From positions 1 through 42,343 of the IMG/VR virus record IMGVR_UViG_3300042988_000100: a DNA stretch of 42,343 nucleotides; one strand, given 5' to 3'. Both the position numbers and the translations under genes were made by a program. The first letter of the stretch is position 1; each line of letters begins with the position of its first letter. The notes beneath the pieces are model-generated. The model had not been told where the DNA came from. It was given only the letters and a program-made list of their open reading frames with translations, and searched no databases. This document shows positions 1 to 8,533 of this stretch, piece by piece. Source of the DNA: a virus.

Positions 1-80
1 CTGCATTGGGTCGCAGCTTTTCATGTTTCATAGAAGTCCTTCTTCACGGAGGAGGCCCAGACCCTCTTCCGTTATTCGCC
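1..80. repeat. 80-bp contig-end redundancy, copy 1
   Basis: These 80 bases are identical to the last 80 bases of the window. Such an overlap is what an assembler leaves when a circular or terminally repeated molecule closes on itself. The copy holds the first 31 bases (minus strand) of the HExxH gene that is complete at 41947-42294, and the end of the winged-helix gene. It is too short and wrongly placed (inside coding sequence) to be a T7-style terminal repeat. Confidence 0.95.
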
Positions 81-240
81 AGATACGCCCGTATTGGTGG
101 GGGGCTTCTTTAGTTGTGATCAACCCAAGGCTGGCCAGAGCAGCAATCTCCTGGTCGAACTCCCTTGCGAGGTTCGATTGGAGAGAGATGCCCTGGCGAT
201 AGACCGTGAGAAGGATCGAGTTGAATGAGGTTCGATTCAT
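28..240 (-). CDS. Small winged-helix-like protein downstream of DNA polymerase
   Basis: Unrecognised 70-residue protein. The fold looks like a small winged helix: a helical first half (SNLAREFDQEIAALASLGLI) followed by a strand-turn-strand wing (YGRIWRITEEGLGLL), the layout of many small DNA-binding phage proteins. The ATG at 240 sits in a TGATG overlap with the polymerase stop; a TTG three bases upstream is the alternative. No strong ribosome-binding site is visible, so translation is probably coupled to the polymerase. Its stop overlaps the start of the HExxH gene (ATGA) across the contig junction. DNA binding is inferred from fold only. Confidence 0.7.
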   Translation of the reverse strand: MNRTSFNSILLTVYRQGISLQSNLAREFDQEIAALASLGLITTKEAPHQYGRIWRITEEGLGLLREEGLL

Positions 241-2015
241 CAATGAGTGTCGGCCCAGGTCAGGCCGATTTTAGATTCACCTGCCAGAGGGCAGCGGAAG
301 TTGAAGTACTGTCCAGCTAGAGAAACACAGAGCGTAGCCATGGTGGCTATCTGCTCTGCGATCTCCTTCGTGCGGCAGGCGATCTGCACCTCGTCATGTG
401 ACCAGGCACAGAAGGCGTAGTCTCCATCCCAGCCATGCTTGAAATGCTTCTGCAGCTCTTCCTCTAGGAGGACCAGCCACTGCTTGCACACCAGAGCACC
501 GGCTCCCTGGAGGAGAGTGTTCAGTGCAGCGTGTGAGCTTCGAACATGAATATGCCTTCCGTCCAACCCGACAAGGTAGCCTCGTTTAGAAGCTGATTGC
601 ACAGCTTCGACAAGTCGTCCGAGGGCAGGCAGAGAGCGTAGAAACTTAGCTTTGAGTTTTTTACCATCACCTGCAGTTCCAGATACAATGGATCCGATCT
701 TGGCGTCTCCGGCTCCGTAAAGGAAAGCGTAAATGAAGGTCTTTGCTTGGTTCCTCGTATCCAGTCCAGCAGCCTTTTGATTTTCTGTGTGAATGTCTCC
801 ACCTAATAGTACCTCAGCGTATTTGCCACCGTCCCACTTAGCCATGAAGTGAGCCAGGCAGCGGAGTTCTAGGCCACTAGCATCTGCCCCAACCAAGTGC
901 CAACCGTTAGGCACAGTAAAAAGGCTACGACACTCAAGCCCATAAGGAGAGCTAGAAGCAGGCACTTGAGACATATTCGGATAAGCGTGAGTAGCACGTC
1001 CAGTAACTGCTCCGTTCGGGTTAATAGATCCATGAATCTTTCCATTCTTCTCACACTTCATCCAGGCCTGGCCTCCCTCATTGAGCTGGGAGATCCGCTT
1101 CTGGACGAGTAGGTACTCTGTCAATTGCTTGCAGGGTTCGTACTTGAGTTTGCTCAGGACAACTTCATCCACCATGGGCTTGCCGCCCTCAGTGAAATCC
1201 TTGGGCTTCCACCCGTAGAGGGTGATGAGTCGATCAGCGATGTGGTCACGGGACGAGGGGTTAAACTCGATCACCTTGACCTTCTTGACCGGCACACCCT
1301 TGGTGTAGCCTAGGGTCTTGTTGTTGACCTTCGGCACGAAGTCGGGGAGCTGTACCTCCCAGGAGCCAAAGTACTCCTTGAGTTCCCTCTCCAGCTCCCC
1401 ACGGCGTTGGACCAAACGAGCCAGTAGCTCAGCAGCCTTAGGCACATCGAAGCAAAAGCCGTTACGCTCCTGCTTGGCCATGAGCCATGCCACCTGGTGC
1501 TCAAGGTCCAGAGCTTGTTGGGAATAGTCCTTGTCTACAATCTTCTGGTAGAGCTGGGCTGTGACCTCCACGTCCTGGACGCAGTAGTCGAGCATCTCCT
1601 GAGAGAACGTCTCCCAGCCACCATCGTAGTCACCCTTGTAGTTGCCGAGGCGATAGCCCCAGGCAGCCAGTGAGTGTGACCCGAAGAGTTTCCCTGGGAG
1701 TTTCTCCTGCTTGAGGAGAACGTTGTCCGTGTCCTTGATGTTTGCCCAGATCAGTCGCGTGGCAACTAGGGTATCGAACACCTTGGAGGTATCCACCTTG
1801 AACCAAGGGTAGAGTTTCTGGATGACGGGGATGTCATACTTGATCACGTTGTGACCAGCGATAACTACGTCACCCATCATAAATCGAAGACCATCTTCGA
1901 TCTCTTTGGGGGTAACACAGCGGTAAACCTCTGTGCCATCCTTCATCACCAAACAATGTATCTTGCTTACTTCATCCAGCAATCCATCTGTTTCCAAATC
2001 GAATATAAGTGCCAC
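240..2015 (-). CDS. T7-type family A DNA polymerase with 3'-5' exonuclease
   Basis: Replicative polymerase of 591 residues, equivalent to T7 gp5 (704 aa), which works with host thioredoxin and the phage primase-helicase. The exonuclease domain starts at once with FDLETDG (D6, E8), then GHNVIKYD near 54 and YCVQDVE near 145. The polymerase domain shows motif A GADASGLELR (Asp near 378), the O-helix RNQAKTFIYAFLYG (R421, K425, Y429) and motif C WSHDEVQI (Asp near 541). I place the start at GTG 2015 because GAAAGGGAC lies just upstream and the protein then begins directly with the exonuclease strand; an upstream TTG at 2036 is less likely. The palm and thumb are shorter than in T7. Confidence 0.96.
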   Translation of the reverse strand: MALIFDLETDGLLDEVSKIHCLVMKDGTEVYRCVTPKEIEDGLRFMMGDVVIAGHNVIKYDIPVIQKLYPWFKVDTSKVFDTLVATRLIWANIKDTDNVLLKQEKLPGKLFGSHSLAAWGYRLGNYKGDYDGGWETFSQEMLDYCVQDVEVTAQLYQKIVDKDYSQQALDLEHQVAWLMAKQERNGFCFDVPKAAELLARLVQRRGELERELKEYFGSWEVQLPDFVPKVNNKTLGYTKGVPVKKVKVIEFNPSSRDHIADRLITLYGWKPKDFTEGGKPMVDEVVLSKLKYEPCKQLTEYLLVQKRISQLNEGGQAWMKCEKNGKIHGSINPNGAVTGRATHAYPNMSQVPASSSPYGLECRSLFTVPNGWHLVGADASGLELRCLAHFMAKWDGGKYAEVLLGGDIHTENQKAAGLDTRNQAKTFIYAFLYGAGDAKIGSIVSGTAGDGKKLKAKFLRSLPALGRLVEAVQSASKRGYLVGLDGRHIHVRSSHAALNTLLQGAGALVCKQWLVLLEEELQKHFKHGWDGDYAFCAWSHDEVQIACRTKEIAEQIATMATLCVSLAGQYFNFRCPLAGESKIGLTWADTH

Positions 2016-2120
2016 GCTGTCCCTTTCGACTAGCAATAAAAAATAGGCAGGATCGTCAATCTTCCGTCCGAGTAACTAGCCCGGAGTCCTTACAGCGGAC
2101 TTCTACCGCTTGCCTTGAAA

Positions 2121-2321
2121 TTACTTCTTCAGGACGTAGCGAGCGTAACGCTGGCCAGTCACTGGGTGCTTCTTGTGCTGGGTTTCAATGTTGTAACCCA
2201 TGGCCTTCAGCTCGCTAATACGTTTAGTCAAAGACTGGATGGAATAATCCACCAATGCTTCACGCTGCGAAATGCTCTTGGCCTTCTTGAAATGTGCGAG
2301 GAGAATCTGATTCTGTGTCAT
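2121..2321 (-). CDS. Small HTH_39-like DNA-binding protein
   Basis: 66-residue protein resembling the small helix-turn-helix proteins annotated as HTH_39 in phages: ILLAHFKKAKSISQREALVDYSIQSLTKRISELKAMGYNIETQ has the usual order of helix, turn, recognition helix (SLTKRISELKAMG) and strand. The basic tail ends in YARYVLKK. The ATG follows the primase-helicase stop directly, with only a weak GGA upstream, so it is probably translated by read-on from that gene. The 105 bases between it and the polymerase start hold two short hairpins but no further gene. Role unknown; a regulator or DNA-structure protein is possible. Confidence 0.75.
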   Translation of the reverse strand: MTQNQILLAHFKKAKSISQREALVDYSIQSLTKRISELKAMGYNIETQHKKHPVTGQRYARYVLKK

Positions 2322-3929
2322 TTAAAATTCCGAGTTAGTTTCATCTTTGAAATCACCAGTAGTCTCTGAGAGACGACCAGTGTCACGATCATACAGTAGG
2401 CAACCCGCCTCCCCTGTCTCACCGGAGAACCGGTTCTTCAGGACACGCAGAGTTGTCACGTTGGGGTTGTCACCCTGTTGGTTGCGCTCCAAGCCAATGA
2501 CCATGTCACTGAGCTGAGCAATGGAGTGTGAGCCACGGAGCTGGGACAGTGATGTCTTGGCTCCCTCCTCATGCCCCTTGCCATCCGAAGGACGCTTGAG
2601 GTGTGACACGAGGAACATCCCTACCCCTGTCTCTTCGACCAGGGTACGGAGCATGGTCATAGCGTTGTCGATGAGTCGTCTTTCGTCACCATCGCCCAGC
2701 CCAGAGACCACGATGCTGAGGTGATCGAGGACAATCCAATCGCAACCGCAACCCTTTGCAAGGAATCGGACTCTGGAAATGAGATTGTCAATATCACTAG
2801 AGCCGAAATGGTTGTAAAGGAATACACGCCCAGTGCCCAGAGTGGAACTGAAAGCGTGTCGTAGATCTTCTTCACTGACTCCCTCTCTGCTGAGATGCAG
2901 GGGCTTGTTGAGTTCAATGCCCATGAGACCCAGAGCTGTACGCTTAGGGTTCTCTTCGAGCATGATCATGCCGACTGTCTCACCGGCCTTGATCAGGTGG
3001 TGAGCTACCTCGCGGACGATGGCTGACTTGCCTACCCCTGACCCTGCAGTGAGGGTCACCAGCTCGCCCTTGCGAGCACCGTGAGTGATGCTGTTCAGGG
3101 CTGGCCATGGGTATGGGATGGAGGGAATGACCTCAGTGCTGGACACCTGGTCCCAGAGATCCTCACCTGCCAGGATACCGTCAGGACGGTAGGCCTTGGC
3201 ATTCCACATGGCAGAGACGATGGCCTCAGGCTGCCCCTTCTGGAGGCACTCGTTGGCATCCTTGAATGGAAGCGTAGCGATCTTCGCCTTGCCTGCCTCA
3301 AAGAGTTCCACGCATTCAGCCATCGCCTTCTTGCCAGGCTCGTCCTGGTCGAACATGAAGATGACTTCCTCAAACTGGTTGAGGTACTCCAGGTTCTTTT
3401 GGATCGCCTTCTTGGCACCCTGTGCCCCGTTGGGGACAGAGACCACAGGCCACTTGTTGCCCTGCACCTGGCTCACGGTCAGGCAATCGATCTCACCCTC
3501 AGTGACGACGATCTTCTTCCCGCTGTTCCACAGGTTCGCTCCGAAGAGTTGGGCTGTGGAGATGTTCCCCAGGACCGAGAAGTCCTTGTTCGGGGTGCGG
3601 ATCTTTTGGGCAATAAGGGTTCCACTCGCATCGTAGTACGGGGCAATCTGGACAGTGCGCCCTTGGAACTCGCCAACCTGGTAGCCAAATTTCCTGCAGG
3701 TGTCCTCGCGGATACCTCTCTTGATCAGGTCCTGGTATGAGCCTGAGATCAATCCTCGTTCCTTCTTTGCGGTCTGCGCTGGGGCATCCGTGCATGAACC
3801 GTCACCTTTGACGTGTGTGTTGCAAGCAAAACAGAACTGGTGATTGTCTGAGTAAAGAGAGTTGGCATCAGACGAACCGCAGTTCTCACAAGGTATGTGT
3901 CTTAGAAATGTACTTTCGTCCTTATCCAT
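2322..3929 (-). CDS. T7-type primase-helicase (gp4-like)
   Basis: Bifunctional replication protein of 535 residues (T7 gp4A is 566). The N-terminal zinc finger has C14-x2-C17 and C33-x2-C36. A TOPRIM primase core follows with VVTEGEID (E145) and FMFDQDEPG (D194, D196). The C-terminal RecA-like helicase has a Walker A TAGSGVGKS (K301) and, later, WIVLDHLS and SHLKRP motifs. The tail is acidic and ends in a phenylalanine (DETNSEF), as expected for polymerase contact. The ATG at 3929 has AAAAGGA upstream, and a phage-type promoter lies directly before it. It is the first gene of the replication and nucleotide transcript. Confidence 0.96.
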   Translation of the reverse strand: MDKDESTFLRHIPCENCGSSDANSLYSDNHQFCFACNTHVKGDGSCTDAPAQTAKKERGLISGSYQDLIKRGIREDTCRKFGYQVGEFQGRTVQIAPYYDASGTLIAQKIRTPNKDFSVLGNISTAQLFGANLWNSGKKIVVTEGEIDCLTVSQVQGNKWPVVSVPNGAQGAKKAIQKNLEYLNQFEEVIFMFDQDEPGKKAMAECVELFEAGKAKIATLPFKDANECLQKGQPEAIVSAMWNAKAYRPDGILAGEDLWDQVSSTEVIPSIPYPWPALNSITHGARKGELVTLTAGSGVGKSAIVREVAHHLIKAGETVGMIMLEENPKRTALGLMGIELNKPLHLSREGVSEEDLRHAFSSTLGTGRVFLYNHFGSSDIDNLISRVRFLAKGCGCDWIVLDHLSIVVSGLGDGDERRLIDNAMTMLRTLVEETGVGMFLVSHLKRPSDGKGHEEGAKTSLSQLRGSHSIAQLSDMVIGLERNQQGDNPNVTTLRVLKNRFSGETGEAGCLLYDRDTGRLSETTGDFKDETNSEF

Positions 3930-3946
3930 GAAATCCTTTTGTTAGT

Positions 3947-3966
3947 TATCCAAATGTGCAACCATT
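3947..3966 (-). promoter_or_regulatory. Predicted phage RNA polymerase promoter before primase-helicase
   Basis: On the minus strand this reads AATGGTTGCACATTTGGATA. It differs at one base from the sites at 8439-8458 and is nearly the same as those at 5789-5809, 15110-15129 and 37855-37874. It overlaps the stop of the amidase gene and lies 18 bases before the primase-helicase start. Confidence 0.75.
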
Positions 3967-4420
3967 ACTGGAGGCCCTGTTCATGCGCCCACTTCTGAGC
4001 GTCAAAGCAGGGGCACTCCTTCTTCACATCAGGGAAATCTCGGTGACCCTGGATGTGTGCCTTGGGGTACTTCGCCTTGAGCTTCGTCAAGAGAGCTTTG
4101 AGTGAAGTCCACTGGGCTGAGGTGAAGTTGTCCTGGGCGATCTTGGGATCGTCAGCACTGACACCACCGACCATGCAGATGCCGATGGAGTGGGCGTTCC
4201 AGTTCTCCACATGGGCACCAATGGTCGCCTCTTCGCGTCCCTCTTCCACCGTGCCATCACGCTTGATGACGTAGTGGTAGCCGATGCACTTCCAACCCTT
4301 GGCTCGATGCCACTTGTCGATGTCGGCTGCACCTACGTTCTGCTTGGGACCAGTGGCAGAGCAATGAATTGCAATGTAGTCCGTGCTGTCACGAACCTTA
4401 GTATTAGCTTTGTAAACCAT
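3965..4420 (-). CDS. N-acetylmuramoyl-L-alanine amidase (T7 lysozyme-like endolysin)
   Basis: 151-residue zinc amidase of the T7 lysozyme (gp3.5) type, which cleaves the lactyl-amide bond of peptidoglycan. Visible residues are YIAIHCSAT (zinc ligand H19), GYHYVI (Tyr48), GHRDFPD (H126) and KKECPCFDA (K134, C138), which match the T7 zinc ligands and catalytic set. In T7 this protein also binds and inhibits the phage RNA polymerase; whether that holds here cannot be read from the sequence. The start overlaps the endonuclease gene by 17 bases. No signal peptide is present, so release needs a holin. Confidence 0.95.
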   Translation of the reverse strand: MVYKANTKVRDSTDYIAIHCSATGPKQNVGAADIDKWHRAKGWKCIGYHYVIKRDGTVEEGREEATIGAHVENWNAHSIGICMVGGVSADDPKIAQDNFTSAQWTSLKALLTKLKAKYPKAHIQGHRDFPDVKKECPCFDAQKWAHEQGLQ

Positions 4421-4868
4421 TATGTTTCTCCTTCAGCCACGCATCAGGTATTGCCTTGTCTGCGTACTTGAAGTTGTGCTTCTCGCACCAGTCGGCATAG
4501 GTAGTCTTGCTACGCTTGCTGATCTTGGTCTTGGAATTACTGAATACGAATCGAATGTCGTACTCGGGGTGTTGCTTTTGAACGAGCAAATGTTTCTGTC
4601 GATCCTCAGTGAGGAAGCGGCCTTTGCTCTCGATGATGATTCCGTTGGTCAGGACAAAGTCTGGAGTGTACTTCGCGGGTTTCTCTGGTTTCACATAGGG
4701 GATAACCAGTTCCTCAAAGAGAAACCCCACACCCTTCGATGTGAGGTCCTCTGCGATGCGTTCTTCCAGACCAGATCGGAACCCATACTTGAGTCCGACC
4801 TGTGCTGTGCTCAACGGTTTCTTTTTAGAAGTCCTTGTTGTCGGACTCTTCTTCGTTGGTGAAACCAT
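4404..4868 (-). CDS. T7-type endonuclease I (Holliday junction resolvase)
   Basis: Structure-specific nuclease equivalent to T7 gp3, which resolves branched DNA and helps degrade host DNA. The family core is clear: FRSGLEERIAEDL, then YTPDFVLTNGIIIESKGRF (catalytic Asp, Glu and Lys), then FVFSNSKTKISKRSKTTYADWCEKHNFKYADK. The frame runs open to 4955, but the upstream part does not look like the family. I chose ATG 4868 (154 aa), overlapping the ssDNA-binding gene by 44 bases. A TTG at 4811, just after that gene's stop, would give a protein closer to T7 length and is the main alternative. Confidence 0.9.
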   Translation of the reverse strand: MVSPTKKSPTTRTSKKKPLSTAQVGLKYGFRSGLEERIAEDLTSKGVGFLFEELVIPYVKPEKPAKYTPDFVLTNGIIIESKGRFLTEDRQKHLLVQKQHPEYDIRFVFSNSKTKISKRSKTTYADWCEKHNFKYADKAIPDAWLKEKHNGLQS

Positions 4869-5442
4869 TTGATTCAGCGGGGGTATCTTCCGCCTCGTAA
4901 CCCTCTTCTTCACCGAAGCCATAGGCATCGGCACTTGCGCCACCACTGAACTCAACCAGGTCGATCACCTGGACAGCCTTCAGACGGAGCGACACACCAG
5001 CACCGGCAATCGCGGTGTAGTAGGGGATCAACTCGTAGGCGACCTTCACCTTGGAGCCGCCACCAATCTTCGCGTCCTGGAGGGGCTTGCCCTTGGCATC
5101 GAAGATGGCTGGACGCTGCTCGAAGGGATCGCCCTGCTTGGGGGTGACCTTGGCCTTCAGCTTGAAGCGGAAGGTCACAGCACCGGTCTCGTCGTTCACC
5201 TGGTAGGGAGGTTCACCTTCCTTGATACGCTTGCCAGGGTTCTCCTTCTTGGCCTTAGCGATAGAAGCCTCAAACTGTTCATCCAAAAAGGTGACGAGGG
5301 GAGCTGCTGCACTGGGGTCTTTCACCTCCAGAGAGATCTTGTACTCGCCATCAGGATTGAACTTGGTGTCGGGCTTGGTCAAATACGGATACTGAGCAAT
5401 GCCTGCAGGCGTTGTGTATCGGGGGTTCTTTGCTTTAGTCAT
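4825..5442 (-). CDS. Single-stranded DNA-binding protein (gp2.5-like)
   Basis: 205-residue protein of the T7 gp2.5 type, which coats single-stranded DNA and contacts polymerase and primase-helicase. The first residues TTPAGIAQYPYLTKPDTKFNPDGEYKISLEV and the OB-fold strands that follow fit the family. The last 30 residues are strongly acidic and end in DNKDF, the expected partner-binding tail with a terminal phenylalanine. The ATG at 5442 has AAGGAC upstream. It lies between a 36-residue gene and endonuclease I, the same order as T7 genes 2.5 and 3. Confidence 0.92.
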   Translation of the reverse strand: MTKAKNPRYTTPAGIAQYPYLTKPDTKFNPDGEYKISLEVKDPSAAAPLVTFLDEQFEASIAKAKKENPGKRIKEGEPPYQVNDETGAVTFRFKLKAKVTPKQGDPFEQRPAIFDAKGKPLQDAKIGGGSKVKVAYELIPYYTAIAGAGVSLRLKAVQVIDLVEFSGGASADAYGFGEEEGYEAEDTPAESNGFTNEEESDNKDF

Positions 5443-5449
5443 AAAGTCC

Positions 5450-5560
5450 TTACTTCAAATAGCCTTCGTAGGCTTCTTTCATTTCACGAATGATCTGGTT
5501 GCGCTCTGCAATAGAGTTGGCGGTGCGGAAAGTTCCGTCAGGGAAAACAATACGGTACAT
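5450..5560 (-). CDS. 36-residue small protein
   Basis: A short open frame encoding MYRIVFPDGTFRTANSIAER and then a helical, charged tail ending in YLK. The ATG has GGAG at the right distance, the stop is just before the ribosome-binding site of the ssDNA-binding gene, and the upstream gene's stop is two bases before its start. This tight packing supports it as a real gene. The pattern of strand, turn, strand and helix could be a mini-domain. It matches nothing I recognise. Confidence 0.65.
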   Translation of the reverse strand: MYRIVFPDGTFRTANSIAERNQIIREMKEAYEGYLK

Positions 5561-5562
5561 AC

Positions 5563-5763
5563 TTACTCCTCAATGGACATGATAAAAGATTCAACGTCAG
5601 CACCAACCTGCTCGTTGTCTAGGATGTAACCCTGTGCAGCGAGAAATTTGTGGAACTGGTAGGCAATGGCCATCCATGTGCAGTCATCATTGTACTTCTG
5701 CGTGATGTCCACAGCGCCACCGTTAGAATCAAAGCAGCGCATGTAAATCGTCTTGGTAGACAT
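5563..5763 (-). CDS. 66-residue hypothetical protein after the RNA polymerase
   Basis: First gene after the phage-type promoter at 5789-5809. The frame is open upstream, but the ATG at 5763 has AAAAAGGA before it and gives MSTKTIYMRCFDSNGGAVDI, so I start there. The protein is mixed strand and helix with an acidic C-terminus (VGADVESFIMSIEE). It occupies the position of small T7 middle genes between the polymerase and gene 2.5, some of which block host functions. No family is recognised. Confidence 0.75.
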   Translation of the reverse strand: MSTKTIYMRCFDSNGGAVDITQKYNDDCTWMAIAYQFHKFLAAQGYILDNEQVGADVESFIMSIEE

Positions 5764-5788
5764 GAGAGATCCTTTTTCAAAGTTTGGG

Positions 5789-5809
5789 TATTCCAATTGT
5801 GCAACCATT
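5789..5809 (-). promoter_or_regulatory. Predicted phage RNA polymerase promoter after the polymerase gene
   Basis: On the minus strand this reads AATGGTTGCACAATTGGAAT. It lies in the 62-base gap between the RNA polymerase stop and the next gene. It shares the 17-base core ATGGTTGCACAATTGGA with the site before the polymerase gene. It would drive the middle genes toward lower coordinates. Confidence 0.8.
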
Positions 5810-5825
5810 GCCAACTGGTAAACGT

Positions 5826-8339
5826 TTAGGCGAAGCAATATCGGCTGTTGACCACCTCGGACAGGTCCAGGGTGCCTCGTGCCGGTAAGGGTTGGAGCTT
5901 CTCTCGGTTCTTCTCAGAGAGCTGCTCAATGATCTCATCCCTGAAGGACTCAATCACCTCGACCTCACCGTACATCTCGGTGAAGCCCTCACGCACCGTG
6001 TGGTAGAGCTGCTCGACATCCCCTGCCGTGGTCCCGAACGAGTCATGGATCATGGCGAAGTTGTCGATGCCTGCCTGCTTGGCACGGACTACCGTCAGCA
6101 TCATGTGAGCTGCATCGCAGGAGTGGACGAAGTTGGGAGCGATCCCAGAGGACTGCTTGCGGCGGTCCAGATTGTCCTTCTCCTGGTACATCGTGAGGTA
6201 CACCAGCTTGCCGTTGATGGCAGTCTTGACCTTGCGCTTCTCCATGTCGGCATAGGCCTGCATCACGGGGAAACCCACAGGGGTTGTCCATCGCACTGGG
6301 AGTTCCTCAGAGGCAGCCAGAGAGGCAGCCCCTTGGAGCCAGCGCATGGCCTCACCAGCCTTGACCAGGACCTTGTTGACCGAAGTCCAGATCGCCTTGG
6401 CCATGTACTGGGCACCCTGGTAGCCGTCACCCTGGAAGGGGAAGGGTTTACCGGACTGCTTGGCTGGACGGATGATGTCCTCCATGAGCTGCTCCTTGAA
6501 GCCGTACTCCTTGGAGCCGTAGGCCAGCGTCATGACGGATCGCTTGGTCACCTTACGGGTGATCCCGAAGTCCAGCCACTGCTGTGCCAGGGCTTTGGTC
6601 CCGTGCTTCACATAGGCCACACCTTCCTCGGTGTGCTTCAGCTCGTCATCGGTACCGTGGACCAGGTCGTGGTTCACCTGTTCCAAAACCTTGTTGGCAA
6701 CCAGTTGATAGACATCCGCAGGTAGCTCCTTGGGCACAAGGTTGACAGCAGAGCCTCCGACTTCGTCACGTAGCATCGCGGAAAAGTGCTGGATGCCAGA
6801 GCATGAACCGTCCATAGCCACGGGCAGTTTTGATACGAACGACTCGCCATGCTCAGTGAAACCTGCCCACTCGAAGCAGAAGGCAAGGAACTGCCACGGT
6901 TTATCGATCTCGACCCCTCCAATCGTTCCACACCATCCTCGAAATCCGTAAGGATCTCGCGCAATTGCAATGATTTCATCTTCATTATCCTGTACCCAAT
7001 TGACACGGTCTTCAAAGCTGGCCTTGTCGTACCCAGCAACGTTGGCTCCGTGGATAGCCAACCATTTCCAACCCTCGCTGCCCAATGGCTTACCGTTTGC
7101 GAAACGCAACAGAGCCTTCTGAAAGTCAGACCCCTGGGGATTCAAGTGGGGGACAGCGTAGATGCGGCCACGGAAATCGAGCTGGTAGGGGAAGAAGATC
7201 TTGCGGAACTTCTCGTACCTACGGGCGATCCCCAAGGCCATGTTGAACCCAATGCGTTGACCCAAGATCGAGAGGTTCTGGACGTGGACCTTAGCGGCCT
7301 CGATCCGGTACTCTTTCTTGGCTTCCTCATTGGTGTCGATGTCGTGCGGCTTGACCGGCAAGGGCAGGCCATCACGAGACGGCAGACCAGCGATCTCCGA
7401 ACCTGACTCCCAGAGCTGCTCCATCACCTCGAAGACCTGGCTGTTGATCTGCCAGGCGGTACGCTGCAGGGCGTTCACTGCCTCGTACACGATGGGCATG
7501 TCGGTGTGCTTCAGCTCGTCCAGGTAGGCCTTGTTCTTCGACTTCACCAAGCGGATCGGCTTGATGTTGGAGGAGATGTAGCCACCGTTGAACGGGGTGG
7601 TCCAATCCTTGGGCTGCACCACCATGGGTTCGTAGACAGGACGAAGGAACTGGGTCACCTCGTTCTTCTTCTCGATCCACTCAAGGGTCTCAGGCAGGGC
7701 CTTCACGTACTTGATGGACTGGTCCTTATCGACCTTCTGGTGGGTCAGCTCGACCAACCCGACAGCCTGGATCGCAATGTCCAGCATCTTGATGCCAACG
7801 TGGAGGCGGTCAGTGCGAACCCAGCGCTTCCAGCCATCACCCGTGCGGTCAGCCTGGCGGACTGCGTAGATGTGGCGGTAGTGGCCTGAGGTGCGCTTCT
7901 TCGCCCCGATCAGGATCTTCTCGTACTGCTTGCGCTCCAGCTCACGGATGCCAGCGAACCGCAGCTCGTCCTCGATGGCCGTGCCGATAGCGACACCCAC
8001 GAACTGCAGGGTGCGGAGGCTGGAGATACCCGACAGGATCGCCTTGAGGGTGAGGAAGGCCAGCATCGTGGATGGTACATCCTTGACCTTGGGATAGGTC
8101 GTAGAGAAGCGCCCAGCCCGTCCGGCTGCCATTCCCTCTTTCCACTCATCGATGGCCTTGGCGAGCGTCTCCAGGCGGTGAGCCAGGATGGTGGTGCCGT
8201 ATGCGGTGCTCTCTTCGCGGCCTGCATGGATGGCTTTGGAGACATCACGGATGTACCGGTCTGCTCCACGCTGGGTCATACCCTCTTCGAGCTGAATCTG
8301 AATGCTCATGAGGTCATCGTTAGGGTTCATGTCGATCAT
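5826..8339 (-). CDS. Single-subunit T7-type DNA-directed RNA polymerase
   Basis: Phage RNA polymerase of 837 residues (T7 gp1 is 883). Visible motifs are PYQLDFRGRIYAVPHLNPQG near 384-403, motif A VAMDGSCSGIQHFSA (D510), motif B RKVTKRSVMTLAYGSKEYGF (K599, Y607), NFVHSCDAAH (H739) and motif C IHDSFGTTAGD (D766). The C-terminus ends in CFA, like the FAFA end of T7. The specificity-loop region (about 688-735) differs from T7, which fits the unrelated promoter core found here. The ATG at 8339 has AGGAAC upstream; a second ATG three codons later is possible. Integrase and attP lie just upstream, as in cyanophage P-SSP7 and several pelagiphages. Confidence 0.98.
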   Translation of the reverse strand: MIDMNPNDDLMSIQIQLEEGMTQRGADRYIRDVSKAIHAGREESTAYGTTILAHRLETLAKAIDEWKEGMAAGRAGRFSTTYPKVKDVPSTMLAFLTLKAILSGISSLRTLQFVGVAIGTAIEDELRFAGIRELERKQYEKILIGAKKRTSGHYRHIYAVRQADRTGDGWKRWVRTDRLHVGIKMLDIAIQAVGLVELTHQKVDKDQSIKYVKALPETLEWIEKKNEVTQFLRPVYEPMVVQPKDWTTPFNGGYISSNIKPIRLVKSKNKAYLDELKHTDMPIVYEAVNALQRTAWQINSQVFEVMEQLWESGSEIAGLPSRDGLPLPVKPHDIDTNEEAKKEYRIEAAKVHVQNLSILGQRIGFNMALGIARRYEKFRKIFFPYQLDFRGRIYAVPHLNPQGSDFQKALLRFANGKPLGSEGWKWLAIHGANVAGYDKASFEDRVNWVQDNEDEIIAIARDPYGFRGWCGTIGGVEIDKPWQFLAFCFEWAGFTEHGESFVSKLPVAMDGSCSGIQHFSAMLRDEVGGSAVNLVPKELPADVYQLVANKVLEQVNHDLVHGTDDELKHTEEGVAYVKHGTKALAQQWLDFGITRKVTKRSVMTLAYGSKEYGFKEQLMEDIIRPAKQSGKPFPFQGDGYQGAQYMAKAIWTSVNKVLVKAGEAMRWLQGAASLAASEELPVRWTTPVGFPVMQAYADMEKRKVKTAINGKLVYLTMYQEKDNLDRRKQSSGIAPNFVHSCDAAHMMLTVVRAKQAGIDNFAMIHDSFGTTAGDVEQLYHTVREGFTEMYGEVEVIESFRDEIIEQLSEKNREKLQPLPARGTLDLSEVVNSRYCFA

Positions 8340-8438
8340 GTTTAGGTTCCTGTTGTAGTGGTAACTATAGATAATATACCTTTTAGTAATTATCTTAGAG
8401 AGGAGAACTCAGAGATTATCTCTAGTCTCTCTTTCGTC

Positions 8439-8458
8439 TATCCAATTGTGCAACCATT
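8439..8458 (-). promoter_or_regulatory. Predicted phage RNA polymerase promoter upstream of its own gene
   Basis: Minus-strand AATGGTTGCACAATTGGATA, the best representative of the six-site family. It lies about 100 bases before the RNA polymerase start, so the enzyme would amplify its own transcription, or at least read into it. Confidence 0.8.
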
Positions 8459-8481
8459 GGAGTTCCTCCTCTGTTCTCATT

Positions 8482-8533
8482 GGTTGTCTATTGGCAAGTG
8501 GTTGTCACCGTTTGTGACACATTAGTTGTCACA
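8482..8533. repeat. Arm-type integrase-binding repeats, polymerase side of attP
   Basis: The decamers GGTTGTCACC (8500-8509) and AGTTGTCACA (8524-8533) are direct repeats. A truncated copy GGTTGTCT begins at 8482 and an inverted TGTGACA starts at 8514. The same repeat returns on the other side of the tRNA-like core. Short repeated arm sites around a core are typical of tyrosine integrases. Confidence 0.6.
8488..8500. promoter_or_regulatory. Operator-like CACTTGGCAAGTG half-match
   Basis: CTATTGGCAAGTG matches 10 of 13 positions of the perfect palindrome at 10244-10256. It lies between attP and the promoter of the RNA polymerase gene, so a protein bound here could limit entry into lytic transcription. 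It overlaps the arm-repeat cluster. Confidence 0.4.

Noticed and set aside
5892-6725. 277-residue plus-strand frame inside the RNA polymerase gene
   Set aside because: Antisense shadow of a highly conserved gene; its composition (many Leu, His and Val) is typical of reverse-complement coding sequence.
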